From NCBI GenBank assembly GCA_963745675.1, contig CAVUYM010000018.1, positions 248,001 to 312,000 of the forward strand: a stretch of DNA of 64,000 nucleotides, written 5' to 3'. The translations under genes and the position numbers were made by a program. The DNA comes from JAUIIK01 sp963745675. GTDB taxonomy: Bacteria; Chloroflexota; Chloroflexia; Thermomicrobiales; CFX8. Shown in pieces: positions 9,462 through 18,237 of the stretch; positions within the stretch are counted from its first letter, which is position 1, and every line of letters begins with the position of its first letter. The notes under the pieces are model-generated. The model made no database searches, was not told where the DNA came from, and saw only the letters and a program-made list of their open reading frames with translations.

Positions 9462-9707
9462 CTAGCAGGTTACGTCTTCGAGCCGTATGCCTTCGGAGCG
9501 CAGATACGGCAACAAACCGCCTTTTTTCTCAACGGTGCGTAGTGCCCGGGCCGACATCTTCACCGTCACCGCGCGACCGAGTTCAGGGATGAACATCTTG
9601 CGCTTCTGAACATTCGGCTGCCAGCTTCGGCGAGTTTTCTTTTCCGAGAATGGCCGGTTATTGCCGAATACTCGTTTCTTGCCGGTGATAGCGCAGACTT
9701 TGCCCAT
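9462..9707 (-). CDS. rpmB: 50S ribosomal protein L28, zinc-independent form
   Basis: 81 residues, with start ATG 9707 preceded by GGAGGAG. MGKVCAITGKKRVFGNN and the SWQPNVQKRKM region are the L28 signature. The usual N-terminal Cys pair (CxxC) is absent, since only Cys5 is present before the basic loop, so this is the C- form that does not bind zinc. It is paired with a likewise Cys-free L33 just upstream. In actinobacteria, C- L28 and L33 copies are grouped and induced by zinc starvation. Whether this genome has a second, C+ copy cannot be seen. Confidence 0.93.
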   Translation of the reverse strand: MGKVCAITGKKRVFGNNRPFSEKKTRRSWQPNVQKRKMFIPELGRAVTVKMSARALRTVEKKGGLLPYLRSEGIRLEDVTC

Positions 9708-9736
9708 CGAGTGCTCCTCCTCAGGTCCGAATCAGC

Positions 9737-9901
9737 CTAGCGCTGCTCGCGGTAGACCGCGTGCTTGCGAATGACTGGATCGAACTTCTTCAGTTCAAGC
9801 CGCCCCTGGTCGTTGCGGCGATTCTTCTCGGTCCAGTAGACGTGACCGGTCTCCAAACTGCGGAGCTTAACTACGATTCGGTCGCCCTTTTTCTTGGCCA
9901 T
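9737..9901 (-). CDS. rpmG: 50S ribosomal protein L33, zinc-independent form
   Basis: 54 residues from ATG 9901; the longer reading to 9982 adds an unrelated leader. MAKKKGDRIVVKLRSLETG, YWTEKNRRN and LKKFDPVIRKHAVYRE match L33. The four Cys of the zinc-ribbon form are all missing. It is 29 bases upstream of rpmB and is probably in one transcript with it. The L28-L33 pairing without zinc ligands is consistent with both belonging to a zinc-sparing set, but it is also the only form in many bacteria. Confidence 0.93.
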   Translation of the reverse strand: MAKKKGDRIVVKLRSLETGHVYWTEKNRRNDQGRLELKKFDPVIRKHAVYREQR

Positions 9902-9957
9902 GTTGTTTTCCTCTCCGACCCGTTTGCGGTCATAAATCTGGTGCGCGAACACACCAA

Positions 9958-9976
9958 CCGCCCGATGAGCGGGCGG
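9958..9976 (-). terminator. Short GC hairpin upstream of rpmG
   Basis: CCGCCCG and CGGGCGG form a 7-bp stem with a 5-base loop between the methyltransferase stop and rpmG. It has no T-tract, so termination or attenuation is only possible. Confidence 0.4.
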
Positions 9977-10024
9977 CATCACTCAATATACCATGAAACG
10001 CGTTCAACAGCTTCCAGCATCAGT

Positions 10025-10858
10025 CTAGATTGACGTCCCAACTCCCAGGTACCAGGTGCGAACCATCAAGAATTCGGGTTGATCGAGGATGCACTCCTCG
10101 GAACCTGTGGAGAATAATGATTCGAATCGACGCAAGTCGGCCGGGGCAAGGTAGTCTCGAATACGGCTGCTAAAGCTGTGCCGCAGCCAGTCCTCAGCAT
10201 CAATCCGCTCGCTCGCGTCGAGCGGCGCCTGTCTGACGTCGGAGTAGGCGCGGATCTGAACATCCGTAAGCCCCGCATCTTGCAAAATGGCCGGAAAGCT
10301 GCGCGCAGTGTAGCGTCGTCCAAATGTGCGCTTGCCGTCGCCGCTGTCCTCGGAAGCTCTCATTGCCGCTTGTCGAATGGTCTGCTCAAAGTCGGGCGGC
10401 CAGGGCAATAGCGGAAATGATCCGCTCTCATCCCCATCGAGAATTGCGATGCGCCCGCCCGCTGCGACATTGGCACGGAGACCTCGAATGACCTCAACCG
10501 GTATGGCCTCATGATGGAGTACCAGCGACATCCAGATCAGATCGAAGGTGCCGAGGTCGCTATCCAGGGCGTGGAGATCTCCTTCGATGAGCCGGATAGA
10601 GCCGCGCTTGATCTCATCCGGTAGCATCGCCGCGGCTACGGCGAGCCGCTCCGGGTTCGTGTCGATGCCATAAACCTCCCCGTCCGGTGCGACGCGTTCA
10701 AGAATGCGTCCAAGGTGTACGCCCGGTCCGCAGCCGACATCGGCCACCCGATCGCCGTTCTGGAGGTTGAGACTATCGAGCGCCTGGATGATCGACTGGC
10801 GCGGATTGCGCTGCTCGCGCTCAAACCATTCTCGGAGCTGGCGTTGCTGTTCGTTCAT
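10025..10858 (-). CDS. Class I SAM-dependent methyltransferase
   Basis: 277 residues with a Rossmann-type SAM-binding core. VADVGCGPGVHLGRIL (about residue 38) is motif I. GEVYGIDTNPERL is the acidic motif II that contacts the ribose. FDLIWMSLVLHHE is motif IV and GGRIAILDGDESG is motif V/VI. The C-terminal 100 residues form a lid of unknown specificity. The pattern fits the Methyltransf_11/25 family; the acceptor (quinone, lipid or natural product) cannot be told. It lies between the L33 gene and the divergent metal-binding lipoprotein, about 105 bases from the latter's start. Confidence 0.8.
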   Translation of the reverse strand: MNEQQRQLREWFEREQRNPRQSIIQALDSLNLQNGDRVADVGCGPGVHLGRILERVAPDGEVYGIDTNPERLAVAAAMLPDEIKRGSIRLIEGDLHALDSDLGTFDLIWMSLVLHHEAIPVEVIRGLRANVAAGGRIAILDGDESGSFPLLPWPPDFEQTIRQAAMRASEDSGDGKRTFGRRYTARSFPAILQDAGLTDVQIRAYSDVRQAPLDASERIDAEDWLRHSFSSRIRDYLAPADLRRFESLFSTGSEECILDQPEFLMVRTWYLGVGTSI

Positions 10859-10923
10859 CGGCTGATAGTTCCTGTCCGCGTATTTACGTGACCGTTATCC
10901 ATAGTGTACGATTCCCAGAATTC

Positions 10924-10942
10924 ATTGATACTTAGTATCAAT
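10924..10942. promoter_or_regulatory. Perfect 19-bp palindrome, Fur-family-like operator
   Basis: ATTGATACT, one central T, then AGTATCAAT: nine-base arms with no mismatch. The core TGATACT-T-AGTATCA has the 7-1-7 geometry of Fur, Zur and PerR boxes. It ends 20 bases before the GTG of a metal-binding lipoprotein gene, where a repressor would cover the promoter. A manganese or iron regulator is also possible. Confidence 0.6.
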
Positions 10943-10962
10943 ACTCGTTCCGGAGGAGCAGT

Positions 10963-11916
10963 GTGAACGCTAGATCTCCGAAGTTGCTGACGTTGTTAAT
11001 AGTGTTCATGGTGAGCGGAGCACTGTTGGCTTCCTGTGGAAACGGCAATAGAGGCGCTTCTGATGACCGTCTGACGATCGTTGCTTCCACTTCGATCATC
11101 GCTGCAATCGCCGAACAGGTCGGCGGGGATACTCACGTACGTGTCGAGGCTCTAATCGGCCCTGGCGTCGATCCTCATACGTTTGAGTTGACTCCAGGTG
11201 ACATCCGCACCCTGGCTGATGCAGACGTTGTCCTTATCAACGGACTTGGACTTGACGACTACCTGAAGGACGACGTGAAGGGAGTGAATGACGCAGCACT
11301 GCTCGTCGTCGTCAGTGATGGAATCGAATTGCTGAATGCGAACAAGAGCGATGACTCGCAGGAAGTGGTAACCCAAGATCATGGGAAATTCGATCCGCAC
11401 GTTTGGCAGGACCCTATTCGTGTCAAGGTGATGGTGGAGAATATTGCTAATGCGCTGGCGGGCGTCGACCCGGCACATGCAGACGAATACCGCGACAATG
11501 CGACTGTCTACCAGGAGACGCTGGACGAAACAGACGACGCGATTCGGGAATTGATCGATGCGATTCCAGTTGAGCAGCGCAAACTCGTCACAAATCACGA
11601 TGCGTTCGCTTATTTTGCCGACCGCTACGGCCTAGAGGTGGTTGGTACGGTAATCCCGGGAAGTTCAACTGAAGCTGATCCTTCGGCCAACGACATCGCG
11701 AAGCTTGCAGAGCTGATCAAAAGAGAAGGTGTCAAGGCGATATTCGCCGAGGCACTAATCAATCCCAGGGTAGCGGAGTCTCTGGCTTCGGACACCGGTG
11801 TTCAGATCGTCTATGGTCTCTACTCAGATCAAGTCGGAGAGCCGGGTAGCGGCGCGGAAACGGTGGATGGGATGTTACTGGCCAACGCTACAAAGATTAG
11901 CGCTGCGCTCCGCTAG
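10963..11916 (+). CDS. Metal ABC transporter substrate-binding lipoprotein, zinc-type
   Basis: A 317-residue cluster A-I (ZnuA/TroA/PsaA) binding protein. The lipobox LLASC places the lipidated Cys at residue 25. Candidate ligands are His72 (DPHTFEL), His146 (DPHVWQDP), His212 (VTNHDAFAYFADRYGLE) and a C-terminal acidic residue near Asp289. His at the third position is usual in zinc binders, while manganese and iron members have Glu, so zinc is favoured. A short His/Asp stretch (QDHGKFDPH) stands where ZnuA has its His-rich loop. GTG start with GGAGGAG. No ATPase or permease gene follows, so the transporter partners must be elsewhere. Confidence 0.87.
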   Translation: MNARSPKLLTLLIVFMVSGALLASCGNGNRGASDDRLTIVASTSIIAAIAEQVGGDTHVRVEALIGPGVDPHTFELTPGDIRTLADADVVLINGLGLDDYLKDDVKGVNDAALLVVVSDGIELLNANKSDDSQEVVTQDHGKFDPHVWQDPIRVKVMVENIANALAGVDPAHADEYRDNATVYQETLDETDDAIRELIDAIPVEQRKLVTNHDAFAYFADRYGLEVVGTVIPGSSTEADPSANDIAKLAELIKREGVKAIFAEALINPRVAESLASDTGVQIVYGLYSDQVGEPGSGAETVDGMLLANATKISAALR

Positions 11917-12085
11917 ACTCGATAGATGCAGCGCATGTCCTATCGTTCTCCAGACGACAATCGAGACGTTCTGAGCAGCGTAGTCGTTGCCCATACTGTG
12001 GCCATCGGAATCCGCGGCATATTTCGATGGCGAACGGCGTTGGATAGGGTGACGATATGTCGATCAATCCGAGAGGTTTCACACC

Positions 12086-12952
12086 ATGACATCATCTGTG
12101 TTCGTCAGGACTGACATCCTGCCTGCCACGACGTCAGTTGGCCAGGTCCGACTTCGCGTCGCGGACCTTGACCGCGCGCTTGGCTTCTACCGCGACATCC
12201 TCGGATTCAGTATCGATCTTGAAGATCGTCGGGCAGCGCTTTCCGCCGGCATCGACGGTGACACGCTGCTCGAACTGCGGGAGGTGGCCGGTATTGCAGC
12301 CGCGCCTCGTCAAGCAGCCGGTCTCTATCATTTCGCAATCTTGCTGCCGTCCCGCAAGGCGTTGGCATTATTCGCAAAACATCTCATTGAGCACGGCGTT
12401 CGGTTCGGGCAGTCCGATCACACCGTAAGCGAAGCGCTTTATTTCGATGATCCAGACGGTAACGGCATCGAAGTCTATGCGGATCGTCCACGCACGAGCT
12501 GGCCGGTGTCGGATGGCGTCGTCCATTTCACCGGTGATCCCATCGACTTTCGCAACCTCCTTGGCGAAATAACGGTTGCTGACGATTCCTGGGAGGGGAT
12601 GCCAGAGGGAACGCGTATCGGTCACGTTCATCTTCGGGTGAGCGATATTGAGAGGTCGCAGGCGTTCTATGAGCTGCTGGGATTCGAACTGACTGCCGAT
12701 TTCGTGCGAGGCGCGCGCTTTCTCAGTGCCGGCGGGTATCACCACCACGTGGGCATGAATGTTTGGGAGAGCCGAGGCCGGCTGCTCGCAGGCGATGATG
12801 TTGCGGGCCTTGATTCGTTCACAATCGTATTGCCGGATCGCGATAGCTGGGCGGCAGCGGTGAAGCGTATTGGTGGCGAAGTGCCCAATAGCAGCGTCTA
12901 CCGGGTACACGATCCTGACGGTATCGCATTCGATCTCGTGTATGTTGAATGA
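12086..12952 (+). CDS. Two-domain VOC dioxygenase-like protein (CatE-type)
   Basis: 288 residues with two vicinal-oxygen-chelate domains. Domain 1 runs from about residue 12 (VGQVRLRVADLDRALGFYRD) to DPDGNGIEVYADRP, and domain 2 from about 178 (IGHVHLRVSDIERSQAFYE) to VHDPDGIAFDLVYVE. The second domain has GGYHHHVGMNVWES, and with the terminal Glu and VHLRV His it fits an iron site of catechol-2,3-dioxygenase (CatE). The aromatic substrate is not known. ATG follows a GAGAGG site. It converges on the molybdopterin gene across a strong hairpin. Confidence 0.82.
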   Translation: MTSSVFVRTDILPATTSVGQVRLRVADLDRALGFYRDILGFSIDLEDRRAALSAGIDGDTLLELREVAGIAAAPRQAAGLYHFAILLPSRKALALFAKHLIEHGVRFGQSDHTVSEALYFDDPDGNGIEVYADRPRTSWPVSDGVVHFTGDPIDFRNLLGEITVADDSWEGMPEGTRIGHVHLRVSDIERSQAFYELLGFELTADFVRGARFLSAGGYHHHVGMNVWESRGRLLAGDDVAGLDSFTIVLPDRDSWAAAVKRIGGEVPNSSVYRVHDPDGIAFDLVYVE

Positions 12953-13000
12953 ATAGAATCCATTAGCGAAAGATCTCGTCCAGGGAATTGAGCCAAAAGA

Positions 13001-13032
13001 AGAACCCTCCGCTCGTTCGAGCGGAGGGTTCT
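13001..13032. terminator. Bidirectional intrinsic terminator
   Basis: A perfect 15-bp stem, AGAACCCTCCGCTCG with CGAGCGGAGGGTTCT. It is flanked by an A-rich run on the left and TTTC on the right, and lies between two convergent genes. Confidence 0.85.
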
Positions 13033-13053
13033 TTCATGTCAAATGCTTGCCGG

Positions 13054-15324
13054 CTACGCGCCGTTGTTGAGTACCTTGCTGACACGCTCGGGTGTTAGAG
13101 GCATCTCTGCAAAGCGCTTGCCGGTTGCTGCGGAAGCAGCGTTCGCTATAGCGGCCGCACCTGGGACGATTGGCGGCTCGCCAACGCCCTTGGCACCGAA
13201 GGGGCCGGACCGCGATGGAATCTCTATCAGGATCGTTTCCATCGATGGAACCTGATCGGCCTTCGGGACGCTGTAGTCCATCAGCGTTTCGCTAATGAGC
13301 TGGCCGTCATCGCCATAGACCATCGCCTCCCAGAGAGCGAAGCCCATCGCCTGGACCGTGCCGCCAATGATCTGTCCTTCGACAGCGGCGGGATTGAGCG
13401 CCTTGCCGACATCCTGGATTGTGACGTAGTCCGTAATACGGATCTGGCCGGTATCGGGGTCGACCTCGACCTGGGCGATATGGCCGGAGAAGCCGGGAGC
13501 GCGGTCATTGTGGGCTGACTTGCCGAGTCCGTAGACGGGCTCGTACTTCGCGCCAAAACCCATGCTCATCGTTGCGATCTGAGCGACGCTCAGTTGCTGG
13601 TCGGTACCCTTGACACGGACCATCCCGTCGACCATTTCAAGGTCGTCTGCCGATGCTTCGAACTCAGTGGCAGCGATAGTGAGGACCTGCTCGCGAGCAG
13701 CTTGGGCAGCCTTCATCACGGCCGGGCCGACGGTGAAGGTTGTCTTTGATCCACCAGCCATGCCTGCGTAGGGCGACGTATCGGTATCGCCATTCTGAAC
13801 TTTTACGTTGTCGAGGTCTGTGCCGAACATTTCGGCAACGAGCATCGCAAACGTGGTGTTTGTGCCGGTGATGTCGCTATGCCCAACCTGCAGCACGAGC
13901 GAGCCGTCGGTGTTCAGCTTCACATTCGCGGCGCAGGGTTCAAGACCGCCGGGCCAGCCGCCGATAGCGATGCCGACGCCCTTGCCCGGTTCAGTGGAGC
14001 GGTTCTTGTACATCGGGTGGTCGCGAATTGTCTCCAGGACGGTCTTGAGTCCGATACGCGGCCAGGCCATACCATTGACCTGCGGATCGCCTTCGTCCGA
14101 AGCGTTGTGGAGACGGAACTCAACCGGGTCCATACCCAGCTTCACTGCCAACTCATCGACAGCCTGCTCGATGGCGAAAGTGGCCTGAGGGGCTCCGGGA
14201 GCGCGATAGGCGCCGACACCTGGCTTGTTGGTCAGCACTTCGAAAGCATCGACGAGCAGGTTATCAGTCTTGTAATAGCTGCCGAGCAGAATCGCGCCGA
14301 TATTGTACGGGCTCGCCGAATAAGCGCCCGAATCGAAGACGAGTCGTGACTGGATCGCCGTGATCGTGCCATCACTCTTCGCGCCGATCTTGACGTCGAT
14401 GACGGAGCCCGGGGCGGGCGTGGCAGCGGTGAACTCTTCAGCGCGGCTGTAGACGATCTTGATCGGCTTGCGCTCCTTGAGCGCCAACCAACCGGCGATG
14501 GGTTCCAGGAGCACGGACTTGGAACCGAATCCGCCGCCGATTTCCAGGTTGTGAACTTTGATGTCATTCTCGTTGAGTCCAAGCACCCCGGCGGTCGCCT
14601 TGCGGGTGTAGAACTGTCCCTGAGTCATCGTATAGATCGTCAGGCGCCCAAAGGGATCGGGCACGACGATCGTGGCGTGGGGTTCGATATAAGCCTGGTG
14701 GACGAAGCCTGACGTGTAGGTGCGCTCGACGATCACATCCGCTGCCGCGAAGCCCGCTTCGATATCGCCACGTCTAAAACGCGCGGCATTTGTGACGTTG
14801 TCGGAGTAGGCTCGCAGATCGATCGTGTCAGAAGCGCCGCCCACCGCGGCATGGGCTTCCCCTTCCGACCAGTCGGCGTCGCCGCCTTTTGCGCGGATAA
14901 CAGGCGCGCCTTTCTCCATGGCCTTGAGCGGGTTCACGACTGCGCCGAGATCTTTGTACTCGACATGGACGAGATCGACGGCCTCCTGGGCCGCCATGTC
15001 GTTCGTTGCAAGGACGACTGCGACGGGCTGCCCGTAATAGATCGCCTTGTCTCGCGCCAACATCGAGTGATGGCGGTCGGACGGCTCTGAGCCACCGGGA
15101 TGCATGTCTTTGCCTGTGTAGACAGCGACGACGCCGGGAACGTTCATCGCATCCGAAATATCCACCGAAACGATTTCGGCGTGTGCGTAGCGGCTATGCA
15201 CGAGCGCGCCACACAGTTGGCCAAGGAAGGATAGGTCGTCGACGTACTTCGTGACGCCACTAACCTTTTCACCACCTTCGACGCGTTTTGTTGCAGTACC
15301 GACAATTGACGGGGGTGCGGTCAT
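13054..15324 (-). CDS. Molybdopterin-binding large subunit, xanthine dehydrogenase / CO dehydrogenase family
   Basis: 756 residues from ATG 15324, which has a GGAGG site; the open frame to 15393 adds no family sequence. The N-terminal part (TATKRVEGGEKVSG, PGVVAVYTGKD) is the a/b hammerhead domain. EIGGGFGSK, VGAYRAPGAPQATFAIEQAVDELA and AGGSKTT are molybdenum-cofactor-binding segments. The final GPFGAKGVGEPPIVPGA carries the catalytic Glu region. The Cys-rich active-site loop of CoxL (AYRCSFR type) is absent. No 2Fe-2S or FAD subunit gene adjoins it, so this is an orphan large subunit or its partners lie elsewhere. It may share the CoxG-like gene at 17.6 kb for maturation. Confidence 0.87.
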   Translation of the reverse strand: MTAPPSIVGTATKRVEGGEKVSGVTKYVDDLSFLGQLCGALVHSRYAHAEIVSVDISDAMNVPGVVAVYTGKDMHPGGSEPSDRHHSMLARDKAIYYGQPVAVVLATNDMAAQEAVDLVHVEYKDLGAVVNPLKAMEKGAPVIRAKGGDADWSEGEAHAAVGGASDTIDLRAYSDNVTNAARFRRGDIEAGFAAADVIVERTYTSGFVHQAYIEPHATIVVPDPFGRLTIYTMTQGQFYTRKATAGVLGLNENDIKVHNLEIGGGFGSKSVLLEPIAGWLALKERKPIKIVYSRAEEFTAATPAPGSVIDVKIGAKSDGTITAIQSRLVFDSGAYSASPYNIGAILLGSYYKTDNLLVDAFEVLTNKPGVGAYRAPGAPQATFAIEQAVDELAVKLGMDPVEFRLHNASDEGDPQVNGMAWPRIGLKTVLETIRDHPMYKNRSTEPGKGVGIAIGGWPGGLEPCAANVKLNTDGSLVLQVGHSDITGTNTTFAMLVAEMFGTDLDNVKVQNGDTDTSPYAGMAGGSKTTFTVGPAVMKAAQAAREQVLTIAATEFEASADDLEMVDGMVRVKGTDQQLSVAQIATMSMGFGAKYEPVYGLGKSAHNDRAPGFSGHIAQVEVDPDTGQIRITDYVTIQDVGKALNPAAVEGQIIGGTVQAMGFALWEAMVYGDDGQLISETLMDYSVPKADQVPSMETILIEIPSRSGPFGAKGVGEPPIVPGAAAIANAASAATGKRFAEMPLTPERVSKVLNNGA

Positions 15325-15484
15325 TCTGCCTCCGTGTTCTGGATTCTTTTCCACAGTCCTTATTGTAGAGGAGGCTGGCAATTCGGGAAACACCCAGACT
15401 CGGCATCGCCTTCGGCTTATCTCCGATCTGGGCTAGAATCGTGGAAATTGACGCTGACGCCAGTTGCTGAGAGGAGCCGGAGGG

Positions 15485-17447
15485 ATGACCGCTTCCAAAG
15501 CGCCAAGCCTCGGATTTGAAACGACGAGCAGAGTACTGCATGAGGAACGCCTGTTCGAGCCAACAGCCGACGCAGTAGAAAACGCGAATATCACCGCGTA
15601 CATGCGTAAGAAGGGCTTTGATGACTATCGCGCATTCCATCGTTGGACCGTCGACAATCCAGACGAATTCTGGGCTGATATGGCGCAGGATCTCGATTGG
15701 TTTGAACCGTGGGATGAGGTCCGCCGCTGGAAACCGGAAGTCCCCTCTGTCGAGTGGTTTGTCGGGGCGAAAACGAATATCACCTACAACGCTCTCGACC
15801 GCCACAAAGGAACGCCGGTCTGGAATCGCGTCGCCTTCTACTGGGAAGGCGAAGACGGCGAGACAAAGACCTATTCCTATGCTGACCTTTACCGCGAGGT
15901 AAATCGCTTCGCGAGCGTGCTCCAGAATCTCGGTCTCGAAAAAGGCGACCGAGTGATCATCTACCTGCCGCGTATTCCAGAGCAGTACATCACGATGCTG
16001 GCATGCGCGCGCATTGGCGTTGTTCATTCGGTCGTCTATTCAGGGCTGTCGGCGCAGGCATTGCGCGACCGGGCCGCAGATGCTGAAGCACGGGCGGTAC
16101 TGACCTGCGACGGCTTTCTCTTCAGGGGCAAGATCGTCCCGCTCAAGGGCATCGTCGACAGGGCAGCCGCAGAAAGCCCGTCGATCGAGAAGGTCGTCAC
16201 GATCAAGCGCGCTGGCAACGAGGTTAACTGGGTCAAGGGCAGAGACGTCTGGTATCACGACCTGATGGAGGGCGCACGAGAATACGTTGCTCCAGTCGAG
16301 CTGGATGCAGAAGACTGGCTCTACATGCTCTACACCTCCGGATCGACGGGCAGACCCAAAGGCATCGTCCACGTGCATGGTGGTTATCAGGTTGCGCTGT
16401 CGATGACGATGAAGTTCGTCTTCGATATTAAGCCCGGCGATGTCTACTGGTGCTCAGCGGATCCCGGGTGGGTAACGGGACACTCGTATATCGTGTACGG
16501 TCCACTCATCGTCGGGGCAACCGGCGTCTTCTACGAGGGCGCACCGACCTTTCCCGACCCGGGCCGCATCTGGAGCCTGATCGAGAAGTACAACGTCACA
16601 ATCTTCTACACCGCTCCAACAGCGATCCGGGCTATGATGCGCCTTAGCGAGGCCTGGCCGGGCAGGCACGACATGTCGAGCTTGCGCTTGCTCGGGACCG
16701 TCGGGGAGCCGATCAATCCCGAAGCCTGGATGTGGTATCGAGAAACGATCGGCGACGGCAAACCAATTGTCGACACCTGGTGGCAGACGGAGACGGGGAT
16801 GCAGATGATTTCCCCGACGATCATCACGCCGACCAAACCAGGCTCGGCGACGCTGGCGCTGCCGGGCGTCGACGCCGATGTCGTCGATCGCCATGGTAAC
16901 CCCGTTGACGCCCACGAAGGCGGCTATCTCATCGTGCGCCAGCCCTGGCCCGCGATGATGCGGACAATCTTTGGTGATCCCGAGCGCTACGCTTCCTACT
17001 GGCATACCATCGAGGTCGATGGAGAACCCGTCTATTTCGCGGGAGATGCCGCCCATAAGGATGGAGATGGCTACTTCTGGATTCAGGGGCGGGTCGACGA
17101 TGTGATCAGCAAGTCCGGCTACCGGCTTGGATCGAGCGAGATTGAGAGCGCCCTGGTTAGCCATCCGGCGGTCAGCGAAGCGGCTGTTATCGGCAAACCA
17201 CATGACGTTACCGGCGAGTCGATCAAAGCGTTCGTCACATTGAAGGCCGGTCGCGTTGGGGACGACGCTATGGTCGCCGCTCTTGCGGCAGCATGTGCGC
17301 GACTCCGTCGGGCCGATCGCTCAACCGGACGAGATCGAGTTCGAGCAGAATCTGCCGAAGACCCGCTCCGGCAAGATCATGCGGCGCGTACTCAAGGCCA
17401 GAGAACTCGGCCATGAAATGGGTGATCTGTCGACGTTGGAAGAGTAG
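15485..17447 (+). CDS. acsA: Acetyl-CoA synthetase-like AMP-forming ligase (frameshifted near its end)
   Basis: About 653 residues. It activates acetate or another short acid to the acyl-adenylate and then the CoA thioester. YTSGSTGRPKGIVHVHGGY is the P-loop; WCSADPGWVTGHSYIVYGPL and DTWWQTETG are the ACS-specific substrate segments. The hinge and catalytic tail read GRVDDVISKSGYRLGSSEIE and LPKTRSGKIMRR, in which the Lys is the usual acetylation site. ATG 15485 follows GGAGCCGGAGGG. One extra base near 17285 (GCTCTTGCGG for GCTCTGCGG) moves the last 55 residues into the next frame. The final codons GAA GAG TAG overlap a repeat. Confidence 0.87.
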
Positions 17448-17462
17448 GGATTAGGGAAGAGG
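17442..17462 (+). repeat. Stop-codon-associated GGGATTAGGGAA repeat, copy 2
   Basis: GAGTAGGGATTAGGGAAGAG begins in the penultimate codon of the acetyl-CoA synthetase gene and includes its TAG. It matches copies at 4939-4966 and, inverted, 17632-17651. Confidence 0.6.
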
Positions 17463-17522
17463 CATCACCTGGGACGAAAGCTGATACTTTGGCTAGTCTA
17501 TCGCCAACGATAGCGACACAAG

Positions 17523-17556
17523 AATAAGGGAGCGGAGAATTCTCCGCTCCCTTATT
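17523..17556. terminator. Perfect 34-bp palindromic terminator
   Basis: A fully self-complementary element centred on GAGAATTCTC: arms AATAAGGGAGCGGAGAA and TTCTCCGCTCCCTTATT. It ends in an A-rich/T-rich boundary on both sides and separates two convergent genes, as expected for a bidirectional Rho-independent terminator. Confidence 0.8.
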
Positions 17557-17631
17557 TAATGCGTCACTATCTGTTCCGCATGGCAGTTAGGAATCGGAAA
17601 TAGTCCCAGGGCTGTTTCCCTAGCTGCTTAG

Positions 17632-17651
17632 CTGTTCCCTAATCTCTACTC
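17632..17651 (-). repeat. Stop-codon-associated GGGATTAGGGAA repeat, copy 3
   Basis: On the minus strand it reads GAGTAGAGATTAGGGAACAG, starting in the last sense codon of the CoxG-like gene and including its TAG. Together with copy 2 it brackets the intergenic space as an inverted pair. Confidence 0.6.
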
Positions 17652-18092
17652 TTCCAGCTTCGAGCGGACGCAGTCGAAGACCTGGCTGGTCATGCGGTCG
17701 GCGACGGGGTTGATCAGGCGCCGCCGACACCGGCAAGACGCCCGCTGATCTGGGCGTCGGTGGCCCATTTCATGACCGTTCCACCCTCGTCGTCGTCGTC
17801 AAGGTCCATCGTGGCGGTCATCGCGACTGACGAGCCGGGCGCGTCACCATTGGCCTTGATGACTGCCTTGTTGGGTGCGGTGCGTTCTTCCCAGACACAA
17901 TTGAAATCGAAGACGGTGCGGATGAATCCAACGCCAGCGCGGACGGTGACGGTGAAATGGTCATCGTCTAAGACTTTGAGGCCGCCATCTTCGAGTCCTG
18001 GCGCGCATTGAGCGATCTTCTCCGGATCGGTCACGAAACTCCAGACCTCGGATCTCGGGGGCCTTGATTCGTTCTTCTCCACTGAATTGCAT
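17646..18092 (-). CDS. CoxG-like SRPBCC protein (frameshifted)
   Basis: About 149 residues, rebuilt from three frames. It starts MQFSGEERIKAPR at ATG 18092 (GGGAGAA site), continues EVWSFVTDPEKIAQCAPG through VKWATDAQISGRLAGVG, and ends LINPVADRMTSQVFDCVRSK to TAG 17646-17648. Breaks lie near 18050 and 17715. The helix-grip fold and the Pro-Gly pair after IAQC are typical of carbon monoxide dehydrogenase subunit G and related START proteins, which bring molybdenum hydroxylases to the membrane or aid maturation. The molybdopterin subunit at 13-15 kb supports such a partnership, but acetyl-CoA synthetase lies between them. Confidence 0.78.
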
Positions 18093-18187
18093 GCTTGTTC
18101 TCCCTGTCTGCACACCGGGGCTGCGGATCGGTGCTCGTTGCTGCATCGTACCACTCGGACCAGCACATCAGACCGGGTAGCAAATGT

Positions 18188-18215
18188 TGAGGCCGGCACG
18201 ATGGCGCCGGCCTCA
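18188..18215 (-). terminator. Terminator-like hairpin after the isochorismatase gene
   Basis: TGAGGCCGGC and GCCGGCCTCA form a perfect 10-bp stem with an 8-base loop, 22 bases after the stop. It has no strong T-tract. Confidence 0.6.
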
Positions 18216-18237
18216 GGATACATAATCGAGAGCGTTG

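Noticed and set aside
16454..17203. 249-codon minus-strand ORF over the acetyl-CoA synthetase gene
   Set aside because: Antisense shadow without motifs.
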